Part shown: positions 12,060 to 23,940 of the stretch, one piece after another
Layout of the letters: each line of letters starts with the position of its first letter
Numbering within the stretch: the first letter of the stretch is position 1
NCBI RefSeq assembly: GCF_000002985.6
Contig: NC_003281.10
Coordinates: 7,812,001 to 7,876,000, forward strand
Direction of reading: 5' to 3'
DNA: 64,000 nucleotides
Source: Caenorhabditis elegans
Taxonomy: Eukaryota; Nematoda; Chromadorea; Rhabditida; Rhabditidae
Translations under genes and position numbers: made by a program
Notes under the pieces: generated by a model
Told to the model about the DNA's origin: nothing
The model's database searches: none
The model's input: the letters and a program-made list of their open reading frames with translations, nothing else

Positions 12060-12560
12060 AAAGAAGGTAAAAGCAGGAAGCACATCCAGGAGAGGTGAAT
12101 CATGAATACAACTGGTGCCTTCAGAAGTGTATGGGGCCACTGCTTGCTTGCCCCATACCATCTATCCTATTTTATTGTATTACCCCCCGTCTCCTCTCTG
12201 TCCACTCATGACGTCTCCGTCTCTACAATCAGCGTGCTCTCAGTGTCTCATTACGTCGTCTAAAGCACCCTCATACAGGTGCCCCAATGTGGCTCGTTTC
12301 GATGCGCCTCGGGCACTTTCTAAGTTGCTCTCGGACAAACGACGACACGCCCACTCGTTTAAGTCGTTCAAGTCGTCAGCTACATATGTCTTTATTCATA
12401 TCATTACTCATAAATACTCAAACAATTGGGGTTTACGGAAAGATGGATGTGAAGAGAATATAGGAATTCTCAATGAGGGTCAACAGGGGATTCGGGGAAA
12501 TTTAAATAACAACACCAAGAAAGTTAACGAAACAATTGATTATAGATGCGTGTGATTTTA
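12060..12560. promoter_or_regulatory. GC-richer intergenic block downstream of eIF3a
   Basis: No gene is supported. The block is GC-richer than its flanks, with a 9-bp perfect hairpin at 12131-12160 (GTATGGGGC...GCCCCATAC, 12-base loop) and clustered AAGTCGT repeats near 12360-12385. A long open frame across it has no ATG at its start and non-worm-like codon choice. It may hold regulatory DNA or an unannotated transcript. Confidence 0.3.
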
Positions 12561-12695
12561 TAATTAGAGAGAAAGTGGGGGAAGGATAACCAAAACAGGA
12601 AAAAAGACAGAAAAATCAACCAGGATACTAATTTTAAGGACATTCGAGTAATTTCTGAAAATTGGATATGGAATCAGCACAAATTGAGCATGTGT

Positions 12696-15600
12696 TTATT
12701 TTCTCCAACTTCCACTATCGGCATTTCCCGTGTTTCCAGTGTTGTTAGACCGTGGTGGTGGTCCGTCACGACGAGGCAACGAGTTGCGGCCAGTTGGTGG
12801 TGGGCCTCGGAGTCCTTGAGCCCGGTCTGGTGGGCTTGTCACATTGGAATTTCCAGATCTAGCAGGAGCGGATTGTTCCTCGGAACCACCTGCTCCACCA
12901 CCTCCTTGTCTGTTTCGAAGATGGGGTGGCACGAACCTCTTGGGTCCTTCCGATTTCGGTTCAGAAACTGAAAAATGATTATTTTTTTAGGTTTGTAGCG
13001 ACAAATGTTTGAACAATAAAAACTAATCTTACCTGATGGGGCATCGGTCTTTGGTGGAGAAACGACTGGCTTCACTCCTCGTTCCCACTTATCCCCAGTA
13101 TCAGCCTTCGATGCTGGACGGGGTGGATCATTGCGGCGAACATCGTCGTTGCGACGGACATCATCGTTGCGCCGGAACTCGTCGCTGCGGCGATCGTCAG
13201 GTTTACGAGTTGGTTGAGCAGAACTTCTCCAAGAGTTGTCAGTATCAGCTTTAGAAGATGGCACCTCACGGAATGGCTCTCTAGGTTCACGATCACGATC
13301 TCCACGGAATTCTCGAGGTTCACGTGTTGGTCCATCACGCATTGGTCTCGTTTCTCTTGGAGGCAAACTCTCACGTGGTGGGTTACGTCTCCAATCATTG
13401 TCTTGCATAGCAACCGAATTCTCCATTTCTCTACGACCACGACCATCATTGTGTTGACGACGTTGTCCTTCGATAACTTGGAGACGGGCACGCTCCTCTT
13501 CTTCGCGTTTCTTACGTTCTTCGGCAATCTTCGCCTGAATAGCATCTTCCTTTCGCTTCTTCTTACGATCCTCAGCACGTTCGGCAAGACGATTATTACG
13601 AACTGCCTCGAGCTTCGCTTGCCAATCAGACAACTTCTTCTCAAGAGTTTCCTGGTTGTCGATTTTCACCGACTCGACCCAATCAAAAGTAGCGTCTCGC
13701 ACTTGATCCCACATTCCCCATAGTTTGACGTGTGAGTCATGAGCAGCACTGGAATATTATTTTTTATTACAATGAGAGATCAAAAAAAAGAAAGAAATCA
13801 CTAATGTTAAAAATAGAAAAATTCTAATTTTCCAAATGAAACAACAAAATTATTAATATATGATCTAAATCGTGTTTATCGCAAAACTTTTGTGCATTTC
13901 ATAATGCTAAGAACGACGAAAATCCTTCTCAAACTCAAACTTGCAGGAAAAGCAAAACTTAAGAGAAAATTTAAATAGACGCTTTCGGTTTTCTAAAATT
14001 TTAGTAGAATTTCAAAAAATTAACATTAATTGAAAAAAAAAACTTACATTTCCTTGGCTATTCTAGCCTCTTCGTATAAATCGTGAAGTTTTGGAGCTTC
14101 AGAGAGTCGCATATTCATCACTGCACGACGCTCGTTCAACTCTTCCAAGTGAAGAGCGCGAACATGATGGTCAAAGTTCTTCTCTTGTTGTTGCAACCGA
14201 CGTTGAGTTTCGGCACGCTCCTTATCCAATCGTTCTCTCTGCTCACGCAGCACTTGCTCGGGATCCATGTCTCTGAATTGCTCGAGACCCTTTTCTTTGA
14301 TAATTTCTTGGTAGATGGCGTTCTGCTGCATTTTGTAGAGCTGATCTTGCTTAATCTTCTTCTGAATCTCATCCTGTTCTGCTTGCTTTCTTTTCCGTTC
14401 GCTCTCCTTGTTCTGCTCATCCAATCTCTTCATCTCCTCAGCACGAGCTGCTTCCTCACGTTTAGCTTGTTCAGTTGCAGCCGCAGCAGTCTTTTCAGCC
14501 TTAACACGCTCCCAGTTCTCTTTGTAGTTCTCCAACATCTTCTTGCGACGGTGGATACGCTCGATTTCAGTTGGTCGGTTCTTTTCATAACTAGTGACCT
14601 GTCCTTCAATCTTTTTGAGAATCTCTTTGCGTCGTTTTTCGGCATCGAGTCCTTCAACGAGACCACGAAGACGTGTATACATTGCTTCAAGATGATTACG
14701 AACACCTTCCACTCCCAATTGAGTATCATCTCCAGTGAATCCTTCGTTGTTATCGCATTCATCGACTCCTCCGGCCAATGTCGCATCGGATGATCCAAAG
14801 CGAACACAATCAGCACGATGATCCAATTGAGCTTTCACAATTCTATGTTTGCTTGCTTCAACGACGAGACGCTCCAATGCCAAGTCAGAGTAAAATGGAA
14901 TAATCTTTCGAATTCGTTCCCAGCTGATAGCTTCGTAGATGACAGATACTTGCTTCAAAGCCTTCACAGCAGCAACTGCTTGAAGAGACTCAACATATTG
15001 CAGATGGTCAGGGCGAGTGACAGTATCAAGAACAGATTGAACATCCTTAGCTACTTTTAATGGTGAGAAATTACTCTCAAGAAGCTTGTACAGATCCTTG
15101 GCGGTTTGTCCAGCAGCTTCTGGTACTCCAATCCGTGCGGCTTCCTTGAGAATTCCGTTTTTAGTTGGAGCAATTGGAAGACGAAGCAAATTTGAGAGAA
15201 GTCTCATGTTGGCTACATGTTGATCCTCAATATCAAGGTTGCGAGACAAATCAGATGGCGAATCTGATCCTTCTGGGATGGAAAGAGTAGCGAGAAGCAC
15301 TCTAGTAGCCTGTTCTTGTGCTTCATCCTGTGTGAAAGACTTCTTCATATCTTTGTAAATGATGAACTTTTGAAGAAGGGCGGCGGCGTGGAACAAACTG
15401 TTTCCTGCTTTCCAGAACACCAATGCAAGTTTGTCATAATAATTGACATAGCTTGCAGGTTTTACCGTTCTCTTGTCTTTGTCTTTTGAAAGCTGCATCA
15501 TTCCGTGAACGTCTTCTGCGCTTCTGAAAAAATAACATATAAAATTTGATTAAACAATCAATTCACTGGAAAAATAATCCCTCGCACATGAACTTTAAAA

Positions 15601-16588
15601 AAAAACAAGAAAAACATACTTGTAAGCTTCTTGCCAGAGCTCCATCTGAATCGCAGTATCCAATTGAATCAATCTGGTGTCTTGCATAAGACCTAGAGAT
15701 TCTGGAGAAGTGAGTTTCACACGGAAAGAGTTTCTGAAAGAACAGAAAATATTTTAATTAGCGTTTACTGAATAGTGTCATCACTTACACATTTGGAGCA
15801 TATTGGTGTTTTTGTATCTGATTCAGATGCATACGGAGGAGATCGCACAGCTTTCGGAACTCTGTTCTACGTTGATATCTGAGACAGAAAGTGAAAGAGT
15901 GGCGAGATATGGTGTGGTAGAGTTGTTCAACTTGGGCGTTGTTTCTCAACAATTCCAGACAATTTCTGTAAGAATCCCAGAGAAAACGGAGCCATGGTGC
16001 AAGAACAGTACGATCCATTCGATCTTGAGCAGCTGCTCCAGAAACAACAGCAAGAAGAAGGCGTTCAGGAACATCTCCTTGATCAAGATCTCCAATTTCT
16101 TCGACTTTTTCGATCGATTGTTTTTGAGCATCTTCAGTACGCTGCTCTGCGAGTTTCAAAAAATGCACCACAACTGTTTCGAGAGATTTCACATTGATCT
16201 GAAAATTAATTAATTAGCATGAATAATTTGCATTACTGTCAGTCAGAATAATAATTTTCTACTCGCAAAAGCAATCGTTAAAAAAAAGATAACCTGTTGA
16301 GTTAGAGCCTTGTATTGAAACAAAGCATCTTTTGCCAAGTGTTGTTTCTTCAGATCTACACACAATTCCATGTGCTTAATCATGATTTGTTCGTGAACAG
16401 TTGTCCATTGCTTGTGTCGTCTGGCCTACAACAATTGAAAATTCAAAGTTTCAAATTAGGAGCATTCTAAAGCCTACCTTGATAGTATCATGAAGCGTGT
16501 CAAGGGCATCGGACTCTTTTCCAACTTGAATGAGTTCTTCGGCGCGTTTCAATGCCGCTTCGGGCTTTTGAAAATAATTCGGAGCCAT
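12696..16588 (-). CDS. egl-45: EGL-45, translation initiation factor eIF3 subunit a
   Basis: Cytoplasmic scaffold of eIF3, which binds the 40S subunit during translation initiation. Seven coding exons on the minus strand are 16588-16478, 16425-16294, 16198-15789, 15733-15620, 15523-14048, 13748-13033 and 12967-12696. All junctions keep frame, giving 1076 residues. The start [20 protein letters not shown] matches the eIF3a N-terminus. An N-terminal helical-repeat region leads into the PCI domain, about residues 310-500. A long charged coiled coil follows, with runs of Glu/Arg/Lys from about residue 560. The C-terminus is Arg/Asp/Pro-rich, with RRNDDV repeated, and ends in SGSWRK. A TTTTCAG at 16627-16633 (minus strand) just upstream of the start is a likely spliced-leader or 5'UTR acceptor. 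The gene is divergent from the KCMF1-like gene. The symbol is from memory of C. elegans. Confidence 0.94.
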
Positions 16589-16626
16589 AGTTGTGCTCGG
16601 ATTACCGCTGAATTGAGACACGAAGC

Positions 16627-17426
16627 CTGAAAATTGCGAAATGAAAAGAAGTTTACATTAAGAATCAATATTTTTTTTATAGAGCGTAATTCCAAATTCG
16701 AAATGTATTTTTAAAAAAAGATCACAAAAACGGTTCCGAATTTCAATTGGATCGATGTTAATTTGTACATTCACATTTTAATTGATCACTTTTTAACAGT
16801 TCGCCAGCAATTTAGCTATTACACTAAATTAAAAACTTCTTTAATATGTATTTACTGTAGAAGCTATGAAAATAGTTCAACTTTGCACATAGTACTTCAA
16901 TAATCTAGACTTTTTGACTCGTTTTCAATAGAATAACATGTTTTCTTACGAGAAATCGATAAATTTCATCATTTTTGAGAAAAATTTGCACTATCATGAA
17001 TAGAAAATTGTTTTCTATCATAATTTCACAACAGAAACATCAAAAAATTGCGGAAAACACTAAAAATTCGCAAAAGATGGCTGAGAATCCGACCGATCGG
17101 TTGGAAAATGAACGAAAAAAGGCTTTCGCGGCGAGACCTGCACGCGGAGAAAACTCTACGCGCCTTTAAAGCGCGAGTGTTATTTTCATCAGATATCCAC
17201 AATGTTTACCCTTTCTTGCTAATTTTTTAAAGTTTTTCTTCAAATCAATGTTTAAAATCAATTGAGTTTTCCCAGTTCCACCTAAAATTAAAATTATAAT
17301 ATTTTATTCCACAATCACACTGAGAAAATCCACTTAATATAATCGATTTTTCCTGGCTGGTTTATTTTTTGCTGTTTTACAATACATTTAAACAATTGAA
17401 TCGTTTTCAGCTTTCATAGTCGATTG
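16627..17426. promoter_or_regulatory. Shared promoter region of eIF3a (-) and KCMF1-like gene (+)
   Basis: This 800-bp spacer separates divergent genes. The half near eIF3a is A+T-rich. Positions 17120-17185 form a GC-rich core with TTTCGCGG, an E2F-like site, then CACGCGG and the near-palindrome CGCGCCTTTAAAGCGCG. A bidirectional core promoter is inferred. A TTTTCAG at 17404-17410 precedes the plus-strand start and may be a spliced-leader acceptor. Confidence 0.5.
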
Positions 17427-20320
17427 ATGGTGACTCCTCTTACTGGCACACACGAGGGTAATTGAATCTGAAAAGAATTACTAATATCTCCCTTCATTCA
17501 GGTGTATCGTGTGATGGGTGTGCTTTCACCGCGTTTGCTGGAAACCGTTACAAATGCCTACGATGCAGTGATTACGATCTCTGCTTCAGTTGTTTTACCA
17601 CAAAGAACTACGGAGACCAGCAAACAATAGCTGATATCCCAATACACGACGAGTCCCATCCAATGCAGTTAATTTTGAGCTCTGTGGACTTTGGTAGGAT
17701 TATAAATATTTACACATAACATTTGGTTTTATAAAAAATTCAAAGCTTTAATTTAATTTTATCGAAAAAAATTAACATTTTGAGTTTTTTTTGTAATAAA
17801 TAAAATGACAAGTTTCATAGTTTTAACATAATTAAAACATCTATTATAAAAACATGGTGAGAGTGAGGATTTCAGAAAAATTAAAAATATATAATTTTCG
17901 TCCCCTAAAAAATTATGTTATCAAATATTAGTATTCTTTACAGACCTCGTATACCAAGGCGACCCTACGCGACATTATGACGAACGGAAAATTGTTTCCT
18001 TCACTTGTCCGTATTGTAATATAACAGGATTGACCGAACGGCAATTTGGGACACATGTACTTTCACAACATCCGGAGGCTCCGGGCTACAGTGTGGTAAG
18101 AGAAAATGCTAAACATAATATCCTTTAAATAACATTAATTTGTTAACGTCCAGATATGCCCGCTTTGTATTGGAAACACAGAGATGGAGCACATTCAATC
18201 GAAAGAAACTGAAAATTTGAGCGTACATTGGACAGAGATTCATCTTCATACGTAAGGCATACAAAAAACTCACATTTCCCAATATTTCTAAATATTTTTG
18301 AAAAATCACAAATTGTTACAGAATGGAAAACCTATTTCGTTCAACTGAACCAATAACTACTCGCCCAGTTCAGCGACGTCCAATGTTAGCAAGAAGAGGA
18401 AATCGAGCAGGAGTGTCACGAACAGCAGCACAAGGAAGGCCTTTACAGGACGAAATAGGTGCTGAAATGGCTGCTTTACTACGAAACATGGGTCCTGATT
18501 CTGTCGAAGATATCAGGCGATTTACAGAGATGATGACCGTACCGTTATTGCCTGGAATTCGAAGTTCGCAACGATTAATGACAAGTACTGGTGACCGACC
18601 GACTGTTGTTGTAGAAAGTGCCGTGACACATCAAGATCCGAATGTTCAGCAAGTCATAAGGCCATTGGCAACTATTCCGATTTATCCTCCGACTTCTGAC
18701 GAATCAGGAGACGAGACTCCTCAGCCAGCAGCAGATTCTGCAGATGAATCAGAAGATGATAATGATATTCAAGAGTTGGATGACATGCAACCTGTGAGTT
18801 TTTCTCGAGAAAAATATAGTTTTTTCGTTTACTTGAATTTGTTAAAAATACCGTCAGTCGGGAAATTGCTAGAAACCAATTCGAGCGCTGAAATGAATAA
18901 ATATAATATAACGTTCATTTAAATTTTCGAGCGAAAAAGCGATAATTAATCAGTTTTTGTAACTCTTAATTTTGAAACTCGACCATCAAGCAAGTTTTTA
19001 AAAAAATACTAGGATACCTGGAATGTTTAGATTTTGTTAGTGTATTTAGACACAATCCCCATTGGAACTACATCAATCTGAACAACATCGAAAAAATAAA
19101 CTTGTAATGTTTATTTTAATCGTTTTCGAAAATATCCCGTTTGACGTCTTAAAATTGAAACTAGGTTAATCGAAGGATTAATCTTTACGAAGATTAAACA
19201 AATGCATATTTGACATTTCCAATTAAGATCGTCGAGGATGAAGCTTTAAAAAAGGACGAATTCTGGAAAACACTGAAAACAAGAATAAGCGAGGAAGATG
19301 TTGACTTGATACTGGAAACTATGAAATCAACTGCAAAAGTGAAAGAAGATATAGATGATAAGATGCCTGTTTGGACACAGCGTCCCTTAAAACGATTAGC
19401 AAATGCTGCTCAAGTGACGACTACGTCTGATTCCGAAGGTGTGTAAATTTATTTAACTACCGTAATCAGTTGTTTTTTTAATATCTGTAAAATGAAACTA
19501 GATGTGTTATTAAAGAAGGAATATAGTTGAAATGTTACAAAATGTTGTAAAAATAGAAAGTTCAATGAAATTAATGGAATTAAAGATAATTTTAATTAAA
19601 TTTGTGCTTTAGGTGATCCGGGTTGGTTGCCACTTTCATTCGAAACAACTCCAATTCGATCAACTGGATGTGGAGGTTATTGGTCTGACAAACGATTTCT
19701 TCGACCCAGAAAAATGCAACGTGAGCAATCTGTAGCTAGTTCGAATGCTGAAATTATGGAAAAAGCTGAAATCGCGTTGGCTCTGATACGAGCTTCTTGC
19801 CTTCATGAGCCCGTTTTTACTGATCCAACAAAGCCTGGTAACTTATTTTCTGATTTTATGATTCCTATTTTAAAATTTTCAGATATCGCATTAAAGGAGG
19901 CTCTCCAGCATCTACGGCTAGGAGAAAAACCGGCAAAAATGATGGAATATCAAGCAGCGGAGGAACTTGTCAATATGCCGGAACGAGACCCAATTACCAC
20001 TGGAGAAATGGAAGTTGAAATTCCCGATTTTACAGCGAGAGGATATGGACAAATTGTAGACGGAAATATTCCACTTGGTGTCGTTCCAGAGGCTGATGAG
20101 TAAGTTTTTAGTTTTTATTTACAATTTTTTGCGAAACATTTTAGTAATTTTTTCTACGTTCTCTTAGATAATGAATAATTTCAATTTCAGGGCCATAACA
20201 AATTCTGAAGATGAAGAAATTGTCGGAGGAGAAACATCTGGAGACGACGAGGACGAACAAGAAGACGATGAGAATGACAGTCAGGATAGTTCAGTTCCAG
20301 AGGAAATTAACATTGATTGA
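17427..20320 (+). CDS. KCMF1-like ZZ/C2H2 zinc-finger protein, putative E3 ubiquitin ligase
   Basis: Homologue of human KCMF1, a ZZ-finger E3 ligase acting with UBR4-type N-degron machinery (family knowledge). Coding exons are 17427-17457, 17502-17693, 17944-18095, 18154-18251, 18322-18793, 19228-19438, 19613-19837, 19883-20099 and 20191-20320, giving about 575 residues. The ZZ finger spans residues 14-63 (C14, C17, C29, C32, C38, C41, H59, H63) and follows HEGVSCDGC, as in KCMF1. Two Cys/His finger segments follow (FTCPYC...H and ICPLC...H). The rest is low complexity with a Glu/Asp-rich tail ending in INID. The 45-bp intron 19838-19882 is a multiple of three, so its retention would keep the frame. 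The acceptor before exon 6 is AAG, so that boundary is less certain. In C. elegans this is probably ZK652.6 (memory). Confidence 0.85.
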
Positions 20321-21035
20321 TATCAATTCATAGCCATGTCACTTTTAATTGTATTTAAACTTTTAAAAAATCGAATTCTAGTCACGTATTTTTCTCTTTC
20401 CTCAATACATGTTGCACAATTTCTACGCCCATTTTTCTTGATTTTCAACCTTTTTTCTTTTCAACATCGTTCGTGTATTTTTTGCATAAATTTTTTTACA
20501 TATGTCAAACTTATGTCCCCAACACACAAAAACTCTCATATGAAACCCTTGGAATCCTTTCTTTTCAATAAGTCATCAAGTGATCAATTAATAGAATCCT
20601 ATAGAAAAAAAAAACGAACATAATGAGGTTATTTTCATGTTTAATCCCATTTTTGTTACGTCTGAAGACATTCAACGAGTTTGACGTATTGAAATTGAAA
20701 AGGACACTGGATTAGTCGAACGGATTAATATTGGAAAAATATTAATTCGACATTTTCATTTTGGGTCAATAAAGAGATCTGGAAAAAACACCGAACTGGA
20801 GAACTCTTAAAAAAAAGAAAATAACTTTGAAACACAAAAACTGTTTGTACGGACTCGACGGTCTCGACACGATAAATTTTATTTGAAATCGAAATTCGTT
20901 GCAACGGAATTTTCATTAATTTTGCATAGTTGTTTTTTCTATAATTTTTTGTATTTTAATAATGTATACTTATTATAATAAATCGTTTTTCACCCAAAAC
21001 TCAATAAAAATCAGGAAAAATGAAGGGTTAGAAAC
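20321..21035. other. 3' flank of the KCMF1-like gene
   Basis: No gene is seen. Positions about 20600-20790 resemble, with divergence, 19090-19280 inside the upstream gene, sharing GTTTGACGT, GGATTA and ATCTGGAAAA-like phrases. This may be a decayed partial duplication or a shared repeat. CGGTCTCGACACGA at about 20860-20873 matches the dispersed family seen at 11.9, 21.1 and 40.4 kb. Confidence 0.4.
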
Positions 21036-21170
21036 TACAGTAATTCAGTAATCAATCTTTAAAGGCACACATCCTTTTGAATTTAAGATAAAATTGCCGT
21101 GTCGAGACCGGGTGCCGTATTTTTGACACAAAAATCCCAGCATTTTGTGTCAGGATAATAAAATTTTTAC
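21036..21170. repeat. CTTTAAAGGC-family repeat, copy 2
   Basis: Contains TCTTTAAAGGCACACAT and CGTGTCGAGACCGGGTGCCG, matching the tail of the 11.9-kb copy. The shared A/T-rich end (ATTTTGTGTCAGGATAATAAA against ATTTTGCGTGCGGGTAATAAA) stops almost where the pseudogene fragment begins. Confidence 0.7.
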
Positions 21171-21172
21171 AG

Positions 21173-21742
21173 ACTGTCAGACCTGTTCCAAGTCTGTGCA
21201 CGGTGTATGCTGTTGTATATAGGATCCCGAAGAATGGGAGCTTACCACTGATGATTCTCCTGACGTCGATTGCTTTGAGTGTCGATCCACGACGATGGTT
21301 CGCATCGAAAAGGCCACCATTGCTCATCTCGAAAATCAAAAAAATATATTGAGGTAAGAGTTGAGGTTAGACTGTTTATATTTTCTATGAAGCAAGCATT
21401 TAAATTTACAGAAAAGCGCAAGCAGAATAAAAACGCCATGGTGCTGACATGTATGCCTGGCAGCAGAACTTCACAGGCAACCACACGCTAAAATTATTGG
21501 GAGAAGCTGCAATCCACGACTATCTGGACATTTTTCCTCCTTGTTCAGATCGTGACGGCATCGCAACTTGTCTTATTTCACTTGGGAAATTGCAAAAACA
21601 ATGCGTTGCCCGAACACTGAGCCACGATGAAATTAGATTAGACAAATGGATCAACACATATTTAACAATGACCCTTTTTCGCCATTATCGTTCGTGTATT
21701 TTATTATCGTATTCATATAACATACTCCTTTTATTTTTCTAG
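21173..21742 (+). pseudogene. Decayed zinc-finger gene fragment with two in-frame stops
   Basis: A single reading frame starts after a TTTTTACAG acceptor at 21172. It encodes a C-x2-C...H-x2-C segment (CQTCSKSVHGVCC), then an in-frame TAG at 21220-21222. It continues with DPEEWELTTDD and a CFEC pair, reminiscent of a PHD-type finger, to a donor at 21354. After a clean 58-bp intron (acceptor at 21411) the same frame resumes, meets TAA at 21428-21430, and then stays open to 21742. That last part includes RDGIATCLISLGKLQKQC. The matched frame across both stops and the intron argues for a once-functional gene. A 5' portion is missing and a dispersed repeat abuts it. The family is not identified. 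Alternatives are a read-through gene or exons of an unrecognised gene. Confidence 0.55.
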
Positions 21743-23700
21743 TCTCTAATCCACAGCTACCCCGCTAAAATTTGAATTAGCCCAGTTAATTTAGTTGGTG
21801 ACATTTAGAAGATTTGGGTAATTTTCGTTAAAGTTCAAGTGGTTCTGGAAAAAAAGAAAATATAGTTTTGCTTTTTACTTTTTTTCCATTTTTTGTTTTG
21901 CAGGAAAACTTGCAGTGTTTTTAAATAAAAATGTTCATCGTTTAAATTCAATACTGTGTTTTTCTGCTTAATGGTACAACCGATCAAATGAATTAGAAAA
22001 TTCAAAAGATTGATAATATGATAGTTTCTGAATATATGTTGCATTACTAGTAAAGTTTTCTATCTCAATTCCCCACCGCTACATAAAACTGAAGAACCTT
22101 CATTCGTCTAGACATTTCTGTTCGTTCCTTATTAGTCAATTCCAATTATTCCCCCTTTACTGTATTCCATTTTAAGCTCTCATAAGTCCCTCCAGACACA
22201 ATTCCAATTTCATTGTCTGATGTGGTTTCTGAGTTTGAAACACACACATATGTATATTCAACGAACGTCATCTGAATGAAATATTATTTGAAAATCCAAA
22301 ATTAGTCTCCAATCACCACCTACTCCTCGATTGACGCAATTTGATATTCCAAATGAAGTCTCCGAAATTGCCAATTTCCGAAATGCACCTGCAACTTTTT
22401 CGGGAGTTTGGGAAGGTGTAGTGGACATGGAAAAAATGAAATAGAAATCACAAATCGGGGTGGGTGACTCCGCCTATTTTTTAAAGTTTTTGTCACAAAT
22501 CTTAATGAATTAGGTTTATCTGAAATCTCTGTAACTTTCTTTAATATTTTGCAAAAAAATAAATATTTGTTTGCCACCAAATTTAGCGATCTACATCACA
22601 TAGTTTTGCAGGTTCAAGCAAATTCATAAAATCGAACAATTTCAGAAATATTGGAACTTTTTTCCCTACTTCCCTAGGAAATGTAAAACTCTGGCAATTG
22701 TCAAAAAAGTTCAACCAAGGGAAATTGCCAAACTTTTCACATTTTTTGGCAATTGTAAAAAAAACTTACTATTGCTGCAAAACATTGGTAGGAGCCAGGG
22801 CTCTAAATAAAATGTTGAAAAGTAGTTCATCAATAATATCTTAATATCATCAGTTTTCCTTTTTTTTCCAGGAAAAAAACACTTTGGACTCTTTTTTGCA
22901 TTCCTTCACAAGTTTTCTATTTTCATCATTCATCTAATTCTATTATCACGTTATCAAGATTAATCTTCTTTTCATTTGGTGACCAATTTCATGTCTCATT
23001 TCCCCGTTTTTCAATTGCAGACATTCTATAAATTGGGGTGTTTTGCGTCAGCGAGTTGTGGTTCCGATCGGTTAGATGACCTGTGGATTATTATGGAAAA
23101 AGGGATTAGTAGGCTTTTATTGGATTCCAAGGATATTTAGATACATTTATTTAGAAAATATGATCAAAATAGAGTGGAGGTTTTGTTGGTTGTTTCATGG
23201 ATGCAAACAATTGATCTGTAATTGCTAAAAAATATCGATAAGAAACATGCGTTTTATGCTTTGTAGTTTGACTTTGAAAGTTAGCACCAATGGCACATAC
23301 GACAAGTGAGATGCGGACAAAAGGGTTATTTTGACGATTTCTGCAATCTTGGGTACATTTTTTCAAGACTATTTCCACAGAAAATTTCAATTGCCAAAAA
23401 TAGCTCAGGGATAACTTTTTGAATGCGAGTAGTTGCGATTTTTCAATTCCCCCTTGTTGTCATCAATTGAGGAACACCCAAAAGCCAAGTACTTTTATTT
23501 TCCTGATCCGCATAAGAAGTTAAAACTATTGTTTGCAATGTGACTTGGTTCGTGGTACTCCTAGACTAAGTTGTTACTTGAAGAAATTTGATGGATTACA
23601 AGAAATTGCACCATTCAATTTATCAATATGATCTATACCAAGTGACATACGAAATTTCATTTGTAATTACAAAATCGCACAGGTGTTTCAATAATTTTAT
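21743..23700. other. Intergenic DNA
   Basis: No gene is supported. Near 22690-22770 the phrase GGCAATTGT(C/A)AAAAAA occurs twice in the same orientation, with a related CAATTTCC-type element between, suggesting a small repeat. The rest is A+T-rich without coding structure. Confidence 0.5.
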
Positions 23701-23940
23701 TTGTCATTAATATTTGAAACAATTCCGCCGCTCAATTCAACAAATCACCTGCACAAAAATCGGCACTCGAAAAGTTCAATAATCCCGTTAAAGCATTCCG
23801 GAATTGGACAAAAATGTCGACTAATCTCCCACCAATTCACCGGCCGAGTGACGCACAAACGGATTTCCAAAGCAGTCTGCAACTTGGTAAACGAGCACCA
23901 AATTGGATATTTATTGACCACAATGGATTAATAATCACTA
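23700..23940. promoter_or_regulatory. Candidate cis-regulatory block upstream of ceh-23
   Basis: This is a higher-complexity block with several CCAAT/ATTGG motifs, CCACCAATTCACCGGCCGAG and homeodomain-type TTAAT/ATTAAT cores. It lies about 3.8 kb upstream of ceh-23. A 76-codon frame crossing it lacks an ATG start and splice sites. Regulatory function is inference. Confidence 0.25.

Noticed and set aside
12115-12555. 146-codon plus-strand open frame
   Set aside because: It has no ATG at its start, non-worm-like codon use, no domain and no splice structure. It lies in a GC-richer regulatory-like block, which makes chance open frames more likely.
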